Made by a program: the position numbers and the translations under genes. Shown here in pieces: positions 1 to 6,355 of a stretch of 15,471 nt of DNA (position 1 is the stretch's first letter; the number at the start of each line of letters is the position of its first letter). The stretch is from Faecalibacterium sp. (lineage in GTDB: Bacteria > Bacillota > Clostridia > Oscillospirales > Ruminococcaceae): NCBI GenBank assembly GCA_017483235.1, contig JAFULE010000159.1:1-15471 (forward strand), in the 5' to 3' direction. The notes beneath the pieces are model-generated. The model was given only the letters and a program-made list of their open reading frames with translations, was not told the DNA's origin and made no database searches.

Positions 1-1028
1 CCGTCGGCGTTTTTCTTTTTGTTGGCGGTGCCGTACTTTTCGGCGTACTGGGCGCTGCGGTACATGATGGCGCCATCCTCAGCCTTGTAGCAGGCACCCT
101 TTTCCAGCAGCTTGTCCACCACCTGCTGCACCAGACCGCTGTCATGCAGGGTGCTTTCGTGGAACCAGACGTCGTACTCGATGCGGTACTTGCCAAGGTC
201 GCGCTTCAGCGCGGCAATGTTCTTGGGCAGGGCGTAGGCCACCAGCGCGTCCTTCAAAGTTTCAAAGGCGGCACTGTTCATCAGCTCGTCGGTCAGGCTG
301 CCGGCCACTGCGTTGCAGGCGGCCAGATATTTATCCCCCTCCATGGCGATAAACTCGCCGGCCAGCACTTTGATGTCGCCGCCCTGATAGCACTCGGCGG
401 GCAGGGGGTAAGCCTCGGCGCCGCCAAAATGCTGCAGATAGCGCACCGCCAGGCTCTTACCGAACTTCTGGATCTGGTTGCCTGCGTCGTTGATGTAGAA
501 CTCACGGGTCACATCATAGCCGGCCCAGTCCATAACAGCGGCCAGACAGTCGCCCAGTGCACCGCCGCGGGCGTTGCCCATGTGCATGGGACCGGTGGGG
601 TTGGCCGAAACAAATTCGACGTTCACCTTTTTGCCGCCGCCAAAATCGGTGCGGCCGTATTCCTTGTTGCCGCAGGCGGCAAGTACTACGCCCGCAAAGA
701 AAGCAGGAGACAGGAACAGGTTGATAAAGCCGGGGCCGGCCACCTCGACCTTGACAAAGCAGCCGTCGGTCAGTGCAGGCAGATGCTTCAGAATGGCCTC
801 GGCGATCATGCGGGGGGCCTTGCGCCAGGTGCGGGCACCCGCCATGGCAATGTTCGAGGCGATGTCGCCGTTCTTTACATCGGCGGGGATCTCCACAATA
901 AAGCTGGGCAGCTCGGCGGCGGGCAGGTCGCCGGCAGCCATGGCAGCGTTGGCTGCCGCAGTCAGCAGCGCGCGGGCCTCGTCCAGCGCCGCCTGCCGGG
1001 GGTTGTAGTTGGTAAATGCAGTGTTCAT
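1..1028 (-). CDS. argS: Arginyl-tRNA synthetase (N-terminal 342 codons, runs off the left edge)
   Basis: Class I aminoacyl-tRNA synthetase that attaches arginine to tRNA-Arg in the cytoplasm. The visible part holds the N-terminal additional domain (about residues 1-115, with the conserved stretch VKVEVAGPGFINLFLS near 92-107). The start of the catalytic Rossmann fold follows, with the ATP-binding HIGH-type motif in SANPTGPMHMGNARGG (HMGN at about 149-152). The KMSKS loop and anticodon-binding domain lie outside the window. The start at 1028 is preferred because AAGGAG lies 9 bases upstream; an in-frame ATG two codons earlier (1034) would sit only 3 bases from it. It is the last visible gene of ddl-murI-ywiB-argS, 83 bases after ywiB. 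I saw no T-box in that gap. The ywiB-argS pairing is also known from Bacillus. Identification is secure. Confidence 0.97.
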   Translation of the reverse strand, partial: MNTAFTNYNPRQAALDEARALLTAAANAAMAAGDLPAAELPSFIVEIPADVKNGDIASNIAMAGARTWRKAPRMIAEAILKHLPALTDGCFVKVEVAGPGFINLFLSPAFFAGVVLAACGNKEYGRTDFGGGKKVNVEFVSANPTGPMHMGNARGGALGDCLAAVMDWAGYDVTREFYINDAGNQIQKFGKSLAVRYLQHFGGAEAYPLPAECYQGGDIKVLAGEFIAMEGDKYLAACNAVAGSLTDELMNSAAFETLKDALVAYALPKNIAALKRDLGKYRIEYDVWFHESTLHDSGLVQQVVDKLLEKGACYKAEDGAIMYRSAQYAEKYGTANKKKNAD

Positions 1029-1111
1029 GGTCATGCTCTCCTTGGTTGAAAACGTCCTTGCAGCCTGCCCAAACGGGGGAGCGCGGTGCGTTATTCTATA
1101 TTATATAAATG

Positions 1112-1549
1112 TCAGTTGATGTGGGTGACCGTAACGGTCAGGCTGCTTTTGCTCATCAGCTCGGCGTTTCCGGCATCCAGCAGATAGCTGAACCGCACCG
1201 TGCCGCCCTTTTCGTTCAGTTCGCTCACGATCTCATCAGCAGTCACGCCCAGCGTCAGCGAGCCGTAGCCGGTTTCGTAATGGCACAGATGCCGCCGCCC
1301 CCGCTCAATCAGCAGCTGGCTGGCAGCCTGCCCAAACCGCAGCAGGGCCACCTTGCTCTGGTCCTCGGCCACCTTTAAGGTGGTGGTACAGCCGGGATAA
1401 CCGGAGGTTTCGGTTTCTATATAGGTAATATAATAATAGCCGCCCTTGTGCAGAAAGCTGCCGCGGGTCATCAGGTCAATATCCTGGCTTTCGCCGTCCT
1501 GCTCGATGCAGCTTTTGATGCGAATCATGTAATCTTCTTTCAGGTTCAT
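1112..1549 (-). CDS. ywiB: DUF1934 / YwiB-family beta-barrel protein
   Basis: Small cytoplasmic protein of the DUF1934 (YwiB) family, a calycin-like beta-barrel with no established biochemical role. At 145 residues it has the family length. It shows the family pattern: an N-terminal strand IRIKSCIEQDGE, then YYYITYIETE, TTLKVAED, and a YGSLTLGV-type strand followed by a GGTVRFSYLLDAG hairpin. I chose the ATG at 1549, which gives an N-terminus like Bacillus YwiB. An in-frame TTG at 1570 overlaps the murI stop codon and would add seven residues, and a later ATG before IRIKS is also possible. The gene lies 17 bases after murI and just before argS, as in other Firmicutes, suggesting a conserved but unexplained link to cell wall or translation genes. 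Confidence 0.88.
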   Translation of the reverse strand: MNLKEDYMIRIKSCIEQDGESQDIDLMTRGSFLHKGGYYYITYIETETSGYPGCTTTLKVAEDQSKVALLRFGQAASQLLIERGRRHLCHYETGYGSLTLGVTADEIVSELNEKGGTVRFSYLLDAGNAELMSKSSLTVTVTHIN

Positions 1550-1566
1550 GCGCCGTATGGTCCTTT

Positions 1567-2385
1567 TCAATATTTGTCAATGGCGATCTGCTGTACCGGA
1601 CCGCCTTTGTATTCGCCCAGGAACAGATCGGCCGAGGCCTTAAAGCCTTCGGTGCTGTCGCTGACGAAAAAGCTGGCGTGCCCGCCCTCCGGCCGCGGCG
1701 TTGCCAGCAGGTTCTGGCTTTGCAGTGCGGCCTTTACGGCGTGGGCGGTGATTTTGCCGGGGTCGATCAGCCGAACCTCGTCGCCCACAAAATCCCCAAT
1801 CATCTTCTTTAATAGGGGGTAATGGGTGCAGCCCAAAATCAGGGTGTCGATGCCGGCGGCCTTCAGGTCAGTGAGATACTCTTCGATCAGCAGCAGAGCT
1901 ACCGGGTTGCCGTCGTTCACATAGCCGTTTTCCACCAGCGGCACAAACATGGGGCAGGCGCGGGTGAAAATCTGCGCCTCGGGTCGCAGAATGTTCAGCA
2001 GCTGCTCATAGCTGCCCGAGCGGATGGTGGCCGGTGTGCCGATCACACCGATGCGGCCGTTTTTGCTGGCGGCGGCAGCGGCCTCGGCGGCCGAGCGCAC
2101 CACACCGGTGTAAGGCACCGGCAGGCCGGCAGCCTCGCACAGGGGGTAGGTGCTGGATACGGTGCCGCAGGCAGCCATCACATATTTTACATCTTTTGAA
2201 AGCAGAAAGCGGATGTCCTGCCGGGTGTACTGCAGAATGATCTCGCGCCCGCGGCTGCCGTAAGGCACCCGGCCGGTGTCACCAAAGTAGACGATATCCT
2301 CACCCGGTAAAATCTTGCGCAGCTCCCGCACTGCGGTCAGGCCGCCTAAGCCGCTGTCGAATACGCCGATGGGCCGATTATCCAT
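1567..2385 (-). CDS. murI: Glutamate racemase
   Basis: Interconverts L- and D-glutamate without a cofactor, supplying D-Glu for the peptidoglycan stem peptide. The 272 residues match the family length. The substrate-loop motif GVFDSGLGGLT is at about 7-17 and FGDTGRVPYG at 34-43. The two catalytic cysteines are C73 in AACGTVSS and C186 in LGCTHYP. The first cysteine context is CGTVSS rather than the common CNTASA, but both acid/base cysteines are present, so activity is expected. The start codon overlaps the end of ddl by 8 bases, implying translational coupling, and ywiB follows 17 bases later. Pairing with ddl puts both D-amino-acid supply steps for the cell wall in one transcript. Confidence 0.96.
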   Translation of the reverse strand: MDNRPIGVFDSGLGGLTAVRELRKILPGEDIVYFGDTGRVPYGSRGREIILQYTRQDIRFLLSKDVKYVMAACGTVSSTYPLCEAAGLPVPYTGVVRSAAEAAAAASKNGRIGVIGTPATIRSGSYEQLLNILRPEAQIFTRACPMFVPLVENGYVNDGNPVALLLIEEYLTDLKAAGIDTLILGCTHYPLLKKMIGDFVGDEVRLIDPGKITAHAVKAALQSQNLLATPRPEGGHASFFVSDSTEGFKASADLFLGEYKGGPVQQIAIDKY

Positions 2386-3490
2386 GGTGGATCGCCGCCT
2401 TCTTTTCGGCCCGTTCCAACGCCAGCAGGATCAGCTCGTCAATCTGATCCGCAATGGAAAGCCCGACGCTTTCCATCAGCTTGGGCCACATACTGATGGG
2501 GGTAAACCCGGGAAAGGTGTTGATCTCGTTGATCAGCACCCGGCCGGTGCCCTTTTCCACAAAAAAGTCGCAGCGGCTCAGTCCCTCGCAGCCCAGTGCG
2601 GTATAAGCCTTGGCGGCAAGGGTGCGTACCTCGGCCAGTTTTGCCTCGGGCAGCTGCGCGGGGATCAGGGTCTGGCTGACCCCGTTTTTGTATTTATCGT
2701 CGTAGGTGTAAAAGGCATCGCCTGCCACGATTTCGCCGGGCAGGGTGGCCAGAGCAACCTCGTTGCCCAGCACGGCACATTCTACCTCCTGTCCGTTCAC
2801 TGCGGCCTCAAACACCAGTTTGTCGTCCTCCCGCAGGGCCATCTCAATGGCGGTGCGCAGGGTGTAGATATCGGTGGCGCGGCTGACGCCCACACTGCTG
2901 CCCGCGTTGGCAGGCTTGACAAACATGGGGTAGCCTAAGGTATCCTCCAGATCGCGGCAGATGGGGTTCAGTCGGCGATCTAAGTCAAAGCGGGTGTAGC
3001 TGGCCCAGCGGCAATGGGGAATGCCATTTGCCTCAAACAGGGCATTGGCCACCGCCTTGTCCATGCAGGCGGCACTGGCCAGTACGCCGCAGCCTACATA
3101 GGGGATGCCTGCCAGCTCCAGCAGACCCTGCACCGTGCCGTCTTCGCCCCACAGGCCGTGCAGCGCGGGGATCACCACGTCCAGCCGGCGCTTTTCCACC
3201 TGGCCGTCGGTGTGAAACAGGATCATACCGTGATCGGCGCGGCTGCAGCTGATCACACAGGGGATATTATCTGCCAGTACTTCCCAGCTGCCGTCGGCCA
3301 TCTGGGCGGTGGTGGCTGCAGTGCACAGCCAGCGGCCGTCTTTGGTGATGCCGATCTTGATCAGTTGATAGCGGGAAGGATCAATGTTGTCGGCAAAGGT
3401 GCCGGCCGAAACCCGGCTGACCTCGTGCTCGCTGGACTGGCCGCCGAACAGCAGGGCCACTGCCGGCGCCGTAGAGTTGTTTGCCTGCAT
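2378..3490 (-). CDS. ddl: D-alanine--D-alanine ligase
   Basis: ATP-grasp enzyme that joins two D-alanines to give the terminal dipeptide of UDP-MurNAc-pentapeptide. From the chosen start the protein has 370 residues. The N-terminal domain shows LLFGGQSSEHEVS (about 14-26) and GLWGEDGTVQGLLE. The ATP-grasp part shows FVKPANAGSSVGVS (about 190-203) and the magnesium/nucleotide segment INEINTFPGFT (about 320-330). The omega-loop stretch FYTYDDKY keeps aromatic/Lys residues as in ordinary D-Ala-D-Ala ligases, so I see no sign of a vancomycin-type D-Ala-D-Lac ligase. The ATG at 3490 has GGAG 9 bases upstream; an in-frame TTG at 3505 would overlap that site and is less likely. It is the first gene of the leftward operon. 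Confidence 0.95.
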   Translation of the reverse strand: MQANNSTAPAVALLFGGQSSEHEVSRVSAGTFADNIDPSRYQLIKIGITKDGRWLCTAATTAQMADGSWEVLADNIPCVISCSRADHGMILFHTDGQVEKRRLDVVIPALHGLWGEDGTVQGLLELAGIPYVGCGVLASAACMDKAVANALFEANGIPHCRWASYTRFDLDRRLNPICRDLEDTLGYPMFVKPANAGSSVGVSRATDIYTLRTAIEMALREDDKLVFEAAVNGQEVECAVLGNEVALATLPGEIVAGDAFYTYDDKYKNGVSQTLIPAQLPEAKLAEVRTLAAKAYTALGCEGLSRCDFFVEKGTGRVLINEINTFPGFTPISMWPKLMESVGLSIADQIDELILLALERAEKKAAIHHG

Positions 3491-3552
3491 AATGCAATGC
3501 TCCAATCTGAATAGTCAAGGGCATACGCCCCTATATTATCATAAGTACAGTC

Positions 3553-3581
3553 ATCATACCATAAAAATGCCGGGGTTTCCA
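3553..3581 (-). promoter_or_regulatory. Sigma-A-type promoter for ddl-murI-ywiB-argS
   Basis: On the minus strand a -10 box TATGAT (3553-3558) is preceded by TGG, making an extended -10. A weak -35 TGGAAA (3576-3581) lies exactly 17 bases upstream. The expected start of transcription near 3546 gives a leader of about 55 bases before the ddl ATG. Assignment is by sequence match only. Confidence 0.6.
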
Positions 3582-3632
3582 CACTGCGGGCAAAATTTCG
3601 AAAAAATGAGCTGAAAAAAGTATGATTTTTGC

Positions 3633-3661
3633 TTGACTGTGCCGGTGTTTTATGGTAACAT
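3633..3661 (+). promoter_or_regulatory. Sigma-A-type promoter for rpmG-secE-nusG
   Basis: The -35 is TTGACT (3633-3638). After a 17-base spacer the -10 is TAACAT (3656-3661), with an upstream TGG giving an extended -10. Transcription should begin near 3668, placing the nested hairpin at 3675-3719 at the very 5' end of the message. It diverges from the ddl promoter with about 50 bases between the two -35 boxes. Confidence 0.7.
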
Positions 3662-3674
3662 GATAACACCTCTT

Positions 3675-3719
3675 TTGCGGGGTTCTTTTTTTGTGCGCTT
3701 TTTTTCGCACAACCCGCAA
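3675..3719 (+). ncRNA. Nested 5' leader hairpin before rpmG
   Basis: The outer arms TTGCGGGGTT (3675-3684) and AACCCGCAA (3711-3719) pair with one bulged G. Inside them GTGCG (3693-3697) pairs with CGCAC (3706-3710). Two runs of seven T flank the inner 5' arm (3686-3692 and 3699-3705). The structure would begin only a few bases from the predicted 5' end of the rpmG-secE-nusG transcript. It does not match an r-protein leader I recognise. It may protect the 5' end of the mRNA or bind a regulatory protein. Confidence 0.5.
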
Positions 3720-3761
3720 GCCCGAGGGAGGTTAATCAACCGTTAATGGAGGTGTCAAACA

Positions 3762-3911
3762 ATGACAGTCAAGATCACTCTGGCCTGCACCGAGTGCAAG
3801 CAGCGCAACTACAACACTACCAAGAACAAGAAGAACTGCCCCGACCGTCTGCAGATGAAGAAGTACTGCCGCTTCTGCAAGAAGCACACTGCTCATCGCG
3901 AGACCAAGTAA
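3762..3911 (+). CDS. rpmG: Ribosomal protein bL33, zinc-ribbon form
   Basis: Small protein of the large ribosomal subunit, 49 residues, the normal size. It reads MTVKITLACTEC at the start and ends KKHTAHRETK. It carries two CxxC pairs, C9/C12 and C36/C39, so it is the zinc-binding (C+) paralogue rather than a cysteine-free C- form. C26 is an additional cysteine. GGAGG (3748-3752) lies 9 bases before the ATG. It is followed after 16 bases by secE, the usual rpmG-secE-nusG order in Firmicutes. Members of this family are often paired with a zinc-independent copy elsewhere in the genome; none is visible here. Confidence 0.96.
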   Translation: MTVKITLACTECKQRNYNTTKNKKNCPDRLQMKKYCRFCKKHTAHRETK

Positions 3912-3927
3912 GAAAGGCGGAGGACAA

Positions 3928-4188
3928 ATGGCAGACAAAACCGAAAAGAAGACCGGCAAAAGCGAAAAGAAGCCTGGTTTTATGGCCAAGGTAAAGGGCT
4001 TTTTCGGTCGCATCGGCGAGTTTTTCCGCAATACGAAGAGCGAGCTGAAAAAGGTCGTCTGGCCTTCCAAGAAGGACATCAAGAACAACAGTCTGGTTGT
4101 TCTGGCCGTTGTTGCCGTAACCGTCGTCGCCCTGATCGTGCTGGATACCGCTTTCGGCGGCATCATGCGTCTGGTCATCGGCGCGTAA
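3928..4188 (+). CDS. secE: Preprotein translocase subunit SecE
   Basis: Essential clamp subunit of the SecYEG protein-conducting channel in the cytoplasmic membrane. The 86-residue protein has a lysine-rich cytoplasmic N-terminus (about 1-25) and an amphipathic helix with the conserved run SELKKVVWPSKKD (about 38-50). A single membrane segment covers about residues 55-75 (VVLAVVAVTVVALIVL). This is the short single-span SecE typical of Gram-positive bacteria. The ribosome site GGAGG lies 7 bases before ATG. It sits between rpmG and nusG, with gaps of 16 and 26 bases, and should be cotranscribed with both. Confidence 0.96.
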   Translation: MADKTEKKTGKSEKKPGFMAKVKGFFGRIGEFFRNTKSELKKVVWPSKKDIKNNSLVVLAVVAVTVVALIVLDTAFGGIMRLVIGA

Positions 4189-4214
4189 GCTTTGAGTAAA
4201 ACGGAGGTATCCCG

Positions 4215-4745
4215 ATGGACGAGCAGAATCGCGAAGCGCTGTGGTACGTTGTGCATACCTATTCCGGGTATGAAAACAAAGTGGCACAGGACCTGGGCAC
4301 AATGGTCGAGAACCGTCACCTGCAGGACATGATCTGCGATATCAAGGTGCCTGTTGAACTGGTTCCCGAAATCAAGGACGGCCAGGAACGCATGGTGGAA
4401 CGCAAGCTGTTCCCCGGCTATGTTCTGGTCAAAATGGTAATGACCGACGAAACCTGGTATATCGTGCGCAATACGCGCGGCTGCACCGGCTTTGTTGGCC
4501 CCGCTTCCAAACCGGTCCCTCTGACCAACGAAGAAGTGGAACGCATGGGCGTGGAAACACAGGCACCCCTCACCGTGGATTTCAAGGTGGGCGATACCGT
4601 GCAGATTACGTCCGGCCCTCTCGAAGGCTTTATGGGCCTCGTAGAGGAAATCGACCTGGCTGGCTTCAAGGTCAAGCTGAAGGTCAACATGTTCGGCCGC
4701 GAAACTCCCGCAGAGCTGGAGCTGGGTCAGGTCGAACTGCTGTAA
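4215..4745 (+). CDS. nusG: Transcription termination/antitermination factor NusG
   Basis: General elongation factor that binds RNA polymerase across its cleft and links it to ribosomes or Rho. The 176 residues hold the NGN domain (about 7-112), with WYVVHTYSGYE at 10-20 and LFPGYVLVKM at 65-74. The KOW domain (about 123-176) includes FKVGDTVQITSGPLEGF. No insertion is seen. The start is supported by ACGGAGG 8 bases upstream. It closes the rpmG-secE-nusG group. A 135-base structured gap follows before rplK, consistent with separate control of the L11-L1 genes. Confidence 0.97.
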   Translation: MDEQNREALWYVVHTYSGYENKVAQDLGTMVENRHLQDMICDIKVPVELVPEIKDGQERMVERKLFPGYVLVKMVMTDETWYIVRNTRGCTGFVGPASKPVPLTNEEVERMGVETQAPLTVDFKVGDTVQITSGPLEGFMGLVEEIDLAGFKVKLKVNMFGRETPAELELGQVELL

Positions 4746-4772
4746 GCATTACAGCGTGATCGTTTATTCCGG

Positions 4773-4820
4773 TAAGACCGCAGATGCGGATCTTATAGAG
4801 CGTGCGGTGGTCGTACGCTC
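4773..4820 (+). ncRNA. Tandem hairpins in the nusG-rplK leader
   Basis: The first hairpin pairs TAAGA-CCGC (4773-4781) with GCGG-A-TCTTA (4786-4795), with one bulged A and loop AGAT. The second pairs GAGCGT (4798-4803) with ACGCTC (4815-4820). Both lie directly upstream of the L1-site mimic and neither is followed by a T-run, so they are not intrinsic terminators. They may be processing sites or parts of the rplK leader fold. Confidence 0.5.
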
Positions 4821-4858
4821 GTGGGAGGCTTGCCCCGTTGCAAGCCGCAACTAACCAC
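4821..4858 (+). promoter_or_regulatory. L1-binding mRNA element upstream of rplK
   Basis: GTGG (4821-4824) pairs with CCAC (4855-4858). An asymmetric internal loop follows (GA on one side, GCAACTAA on the other), then GGCTTGC (4827-4833) pairs with GCAAGCC (4840-4846) around a CCCGTT loop. The 5' arm GTGGGAGGCTT, the AGCCG that follows the inner stem and the closing ACCAC all recall the L1 stalk of 23S rRNA (helices 76-78). Autoregulation of the rplK-rplA mRNA by L1 through such mimicry is established in other bacteria. It begins 60 bases before the rplK start. A GTG inside the element is in frame with rplK but has no role as a start. Confidence 0.78.
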
Positions 4859-4880
4859 AGATTTTTGGAGGTGCACTACA

Positions 4881-5306
4881 ATGGCACAAAAAGTAACTGG
4901 CTACATTAAGCTGCAAATCGAAGCCGGCAAGGCGACTCCGGCTCCCCCTGTTGGTCCTGCTCTGGGCCAGAAGGGCGTCAACATCATGGCCTTCACCAAG
5001 GAGTTCAACGAGCGTACCAAGGGTCAGATGGGCTATGTCATCCCTGTCGTCATCACCGTTTACGCTGACCGTTCGTTCAGCTTCATCACCAAGACTCCTC
5101 CGGCTCCCGTTCTGATCAAGAAGGCTGCCGGCCTGCAGAGTGGTTCCGGCAAGCCCAACAAGGACAAGGTTGGTTCCATCACTGCCGCTCAGGTCGAGGA
5201 AATTGCCAAGACCAAAATGCCCGACCTGAATGCCGCTTCTTTGGAAGCTGCCTGCAGCATGATCCGTGGCACCTGCCGCAGCATGGGCGTAACCGTCGAG
5301 GGCTGA
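4881..5306 (+). CDS. rplK: Ribosomal protein uL11
   Basis: Large-subunit protein at the GTPase-associated centre, binding 23S rRNA and needed for factor-dependent GTP hydrolysis and stringent-response sensing. Its 141 residues are the usual length. The N-terminal domain contains GKATPAPPVGPALGQKGVNI (about 17-36), including the thiostrepton-region prolines P21 and P22. The C-terminal rRNA-binding domain (about 73-141) includes VGSITAAQVEEIAK and ends MGVTVEG. GGAGGT precedes the ATG by 8 bases. The in-frame GTG at 4821 is rejected as a start because it lies in the L1-site hairpin and the extra residues are unlike L11. rplA follows 65 bases later. Confidence 0.97.
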   Translation: MAQKVTGYIKLQIEAGKATPAPPVGPALGQKGVNIMAFTKEFNERTKGQMGYVIPVVITVYADRSFSFITKTPPAPVLIKKAAGLQSGSGKPNKDKVGSITAAQVEEIAKTKMPDLNAASLEAACSMIRGTCRSMGVTVEG

Positions 5307-5321
5307 TCGCCCCGTAAGAAC

Positions 5322-5353
5322 GTGGGAGGGCTGTGAAAAGCCCGCCAGACCAC
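5322..5353 (+). promoter_or_regulatory. Second L1-binding mRNA element, upstream of rplA
   Basis: It has the same architecture as the element before rplK. GTGG (5322-5325) pairs with CCAC (5350-5353), the internal loop has GA on the 5' side and GCCAGA on the 3' side, and GGGCT (5328-5332) pairs with AGCCC (5339-5343) around GTGAAA. The 5' arm GTGGGAGG is identical in both. Only 2 bases separate it from the AGGAGG of rplA, so protein binding could directly block ribosome entry on rplA. Confidence 0.75.
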
Positions 5354-5371
5354 ACAGGAGGATTTAAGAGA

Positions 5372-6064
5372 ATGAAACACGGTAAGAAGTATATCGAGGC
5401 TGCCAAGCAGATCGATACCACCAAAAGCTATGAAATGAACGAGGCTCTGGACCTGTGCTGCAAGCTGAGCACTGCCAAGTTCGACGAGACTGTTGAGCTG
5501 CACGTCCGCCTGGGCGTTGACGGCCGCCATGCTGACCAGCAGGTTCGCGGCGCTGTCGTTCTGCCCAACGGCACCGGCAAGACCGTGCGTGTTTGCGCCA
5601 TTGCCAAGGGCGCTGCTGCCGATGCTGCTGCCGCTGCCGGCGCTGACATCGTGGGCGACGACGAGTTGATCGCCCGCATCCAGGGCGGCTTCATGGAGTT
5701 CGACGTTGTTGTTGTTACTCCCGACATGATGGGCAAGGTTGGCCGTCTGGGTAAGATCCTGGGCCCCCGTGGCCTGATGCCCTCCCCCAAGGCCGGTACC
5801 GTTACCCCCGACCTGGGCAAGGCTGTTACCGAAGCCAAGGCCGGTAAGATCGAGTACCGTCTGGACAAGCAGAACATCATCCATGTTCCCGTGGGCAAGG
5901 CTTCCTTCGGCACCGAAAAGCTGAGCGAGAACGTGAATGCTGTTATGGAGGCTATTGCTAAGGCAAAGCCCGCCGCTGCCAAGGGCCAGTACTTCAAGAG
6001 CGCTTCGCTGGCTACCACCATGGGCCCCGGCCTGCGCATCAACACCCTGAAGTACGGTGTCTGA
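5372..6064 (+). CDS. rplA: Ribosomal protein uL1
   Basis: Protein of the mobile L1 stalk that helps release deacylated tRNA from the E site, and in many bacteria the translational repressor of its own rplK-rplA mRNA. The protein has 230 residues, the normal length. It starts MKHGKKYIEAAKQID and carries the family signature LGKILGPRGLMPSPKAGT. The ATG at 5372 has AGGAGG 10 bases upstream. An in-frame GTG at 5333 falls inside the L1-site stem-loop and is not used. Alanine codons are strongly biased to GCT and GCC, as in other highly expressed genes here. The two GTGGGAGG elements upstream of rplK and of this gene are its probable own binding targets. Confidence 0.97.
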   Translation: MKHGKKYIEAAKQIDTTKSYEMNEALDLCCKLSTAKFDETVELHVRLGVDGRHADQQVRGAVVLPNGTGKTVRVCAIAKGAAADAAAAAGADIVGDDELIARIQGGFMEFDVVVVTPDMMGKVGRLGKILGPRGLMPSPKAGTVTPDLGKAVTEAKAGKIEYRLDKQNIIHVPVGKASFGTEKLSENVNAVMEAIAKAKPAAAKGQYFKSASLATTMGPGLRINTLKYGV

Positions 6065-6135
6065 TTTCCAAACTGTTAAGCTGCGGTGCAGCGGCACAGG
6101 CTGCTGCACCTGCATTTGATAAAAATGTTTGGAAA
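6065..6135 (+). repeat. Large inverted-repeat structure after rplA
   Basis: TTTCCAAAC (6065-6073) and GTTTGGAAA (6127-6135) are perfect 9-base inverted repeats. Between them GGTGCAGC (6085-6092) pairs with GCTGCACC (6103-6110). No T-run follows, so this is not a standard intrinsic terminator. It probably ends or stabilises the rplK-rplA message just before the independent rplJ promoter at 6141. Confidence 0.5.
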
Positions 6136-6140
6136 ACTAC

Positions 6141-6169
6141 TTGACAAAGCCGCGTGTGCGCGGTAAAAT
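6141..6169 (+). promoter_or_regulatory. Sigma-A promoter for rplJ-rplL
   Basis: A perfect -35 TTGACA (6141-6146), a 17-base spacer and the -10 TAAAAT (6164-6169). The predicted start near 6176 places the L10 leader at the 5' end of the transcript. It is among the best promoter matches in the window. Confidence 0.85.
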
Positions 6170-6175
6170 ATCTAT

Positions 6176-6310
6176 GCTGTTTTTAAGACAGCAGGTGCTG
6201 TAACCAGCGTAAAGGGTCTGCCCGCCTGCCGAGAAACCGCGTAACACGTTGATTTGTGATGTGCTTATGCCCTTTCCCGGCCTCAGTGCGGGGAAAGGGC
6301 TTTTTCGTTT
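6176..6310 (+). ncRNA. Ribosomal protein L10 leader (rplJ leader)
   Basis: The segment lies between the rplJ promoter and the rplJ ribosome site and has the hallmarks of the Firmicutes L10 leader family. AAGACAGCAGGTG on the 5' side is matched by CGCCTGCCGAGA on the 3' side, with GCAGGTG (6191-6197) pairing CGCCTGC (6223-6229). The AGACA and GAGAAA flanks form the expected kink-turn-like internal loop. An intrinsic attenuator ends the leader. In this family the L10(L12)4 complex binds the leader and lowers rplJ-rplL expression. The end points are approximate. Confidence 0.85.
6269..6305 (+). terminator. Attenuator/terminator hairpin in the L10 leader
   Basis: GCCCTTTCCC (6269-6278) pairs perfectly with GGGAAAGGGC (6291-6300) and is followed by TTTTT (6301-6305). 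It lies 51 bases before the rplJ start, downstream of the L10-binding fold. It is therefore placed to stop transcription when the leader is bound by protein. Confidence 0.85.
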
Positions 6311-6355
6311 GCAGCATATATGATCGAAACCGTTTTGAAACGAGGTGAAACTGAA

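Noticed and set aside
144..1049. Long plus-strand reading frame opposite argS
   Set aside because: It is the antisense of a clear arginyl-tRNA synthetase; GC-rich third positions create long open antisense frames. It has no family features.
1029..1111. T-box riboswitch before argS
   Set aside because: The gap is only 83 bases, with no specifier stem, T-box sequence or terminator.
1093..1128. AT-rich TATAAT/TAGAAT between ywiB and argS as an internal promoter
   Set aside because: No acceptable -35 at 16-18 bases for either box; the CTGACA present is only 11 bases from TAGAAT.
3732..4319. Minus-strand frames opposite rpmG-secE-nusG
   Set aside because: These are shadows of three well-identified genes.
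4773..4820. Tandem hairpins after nusG as terminators
   Set aside because: Neither is followed by a T-run; they more likely belong to the rplK leader fold.
4821..4880. GTG start for rplK at 4821
   Set aside because: The codon forms the base of the L1-site stem. The extra 20 residues are unlike L11, and the ATG at 4881 has the correct ribosome site and N-terminus.
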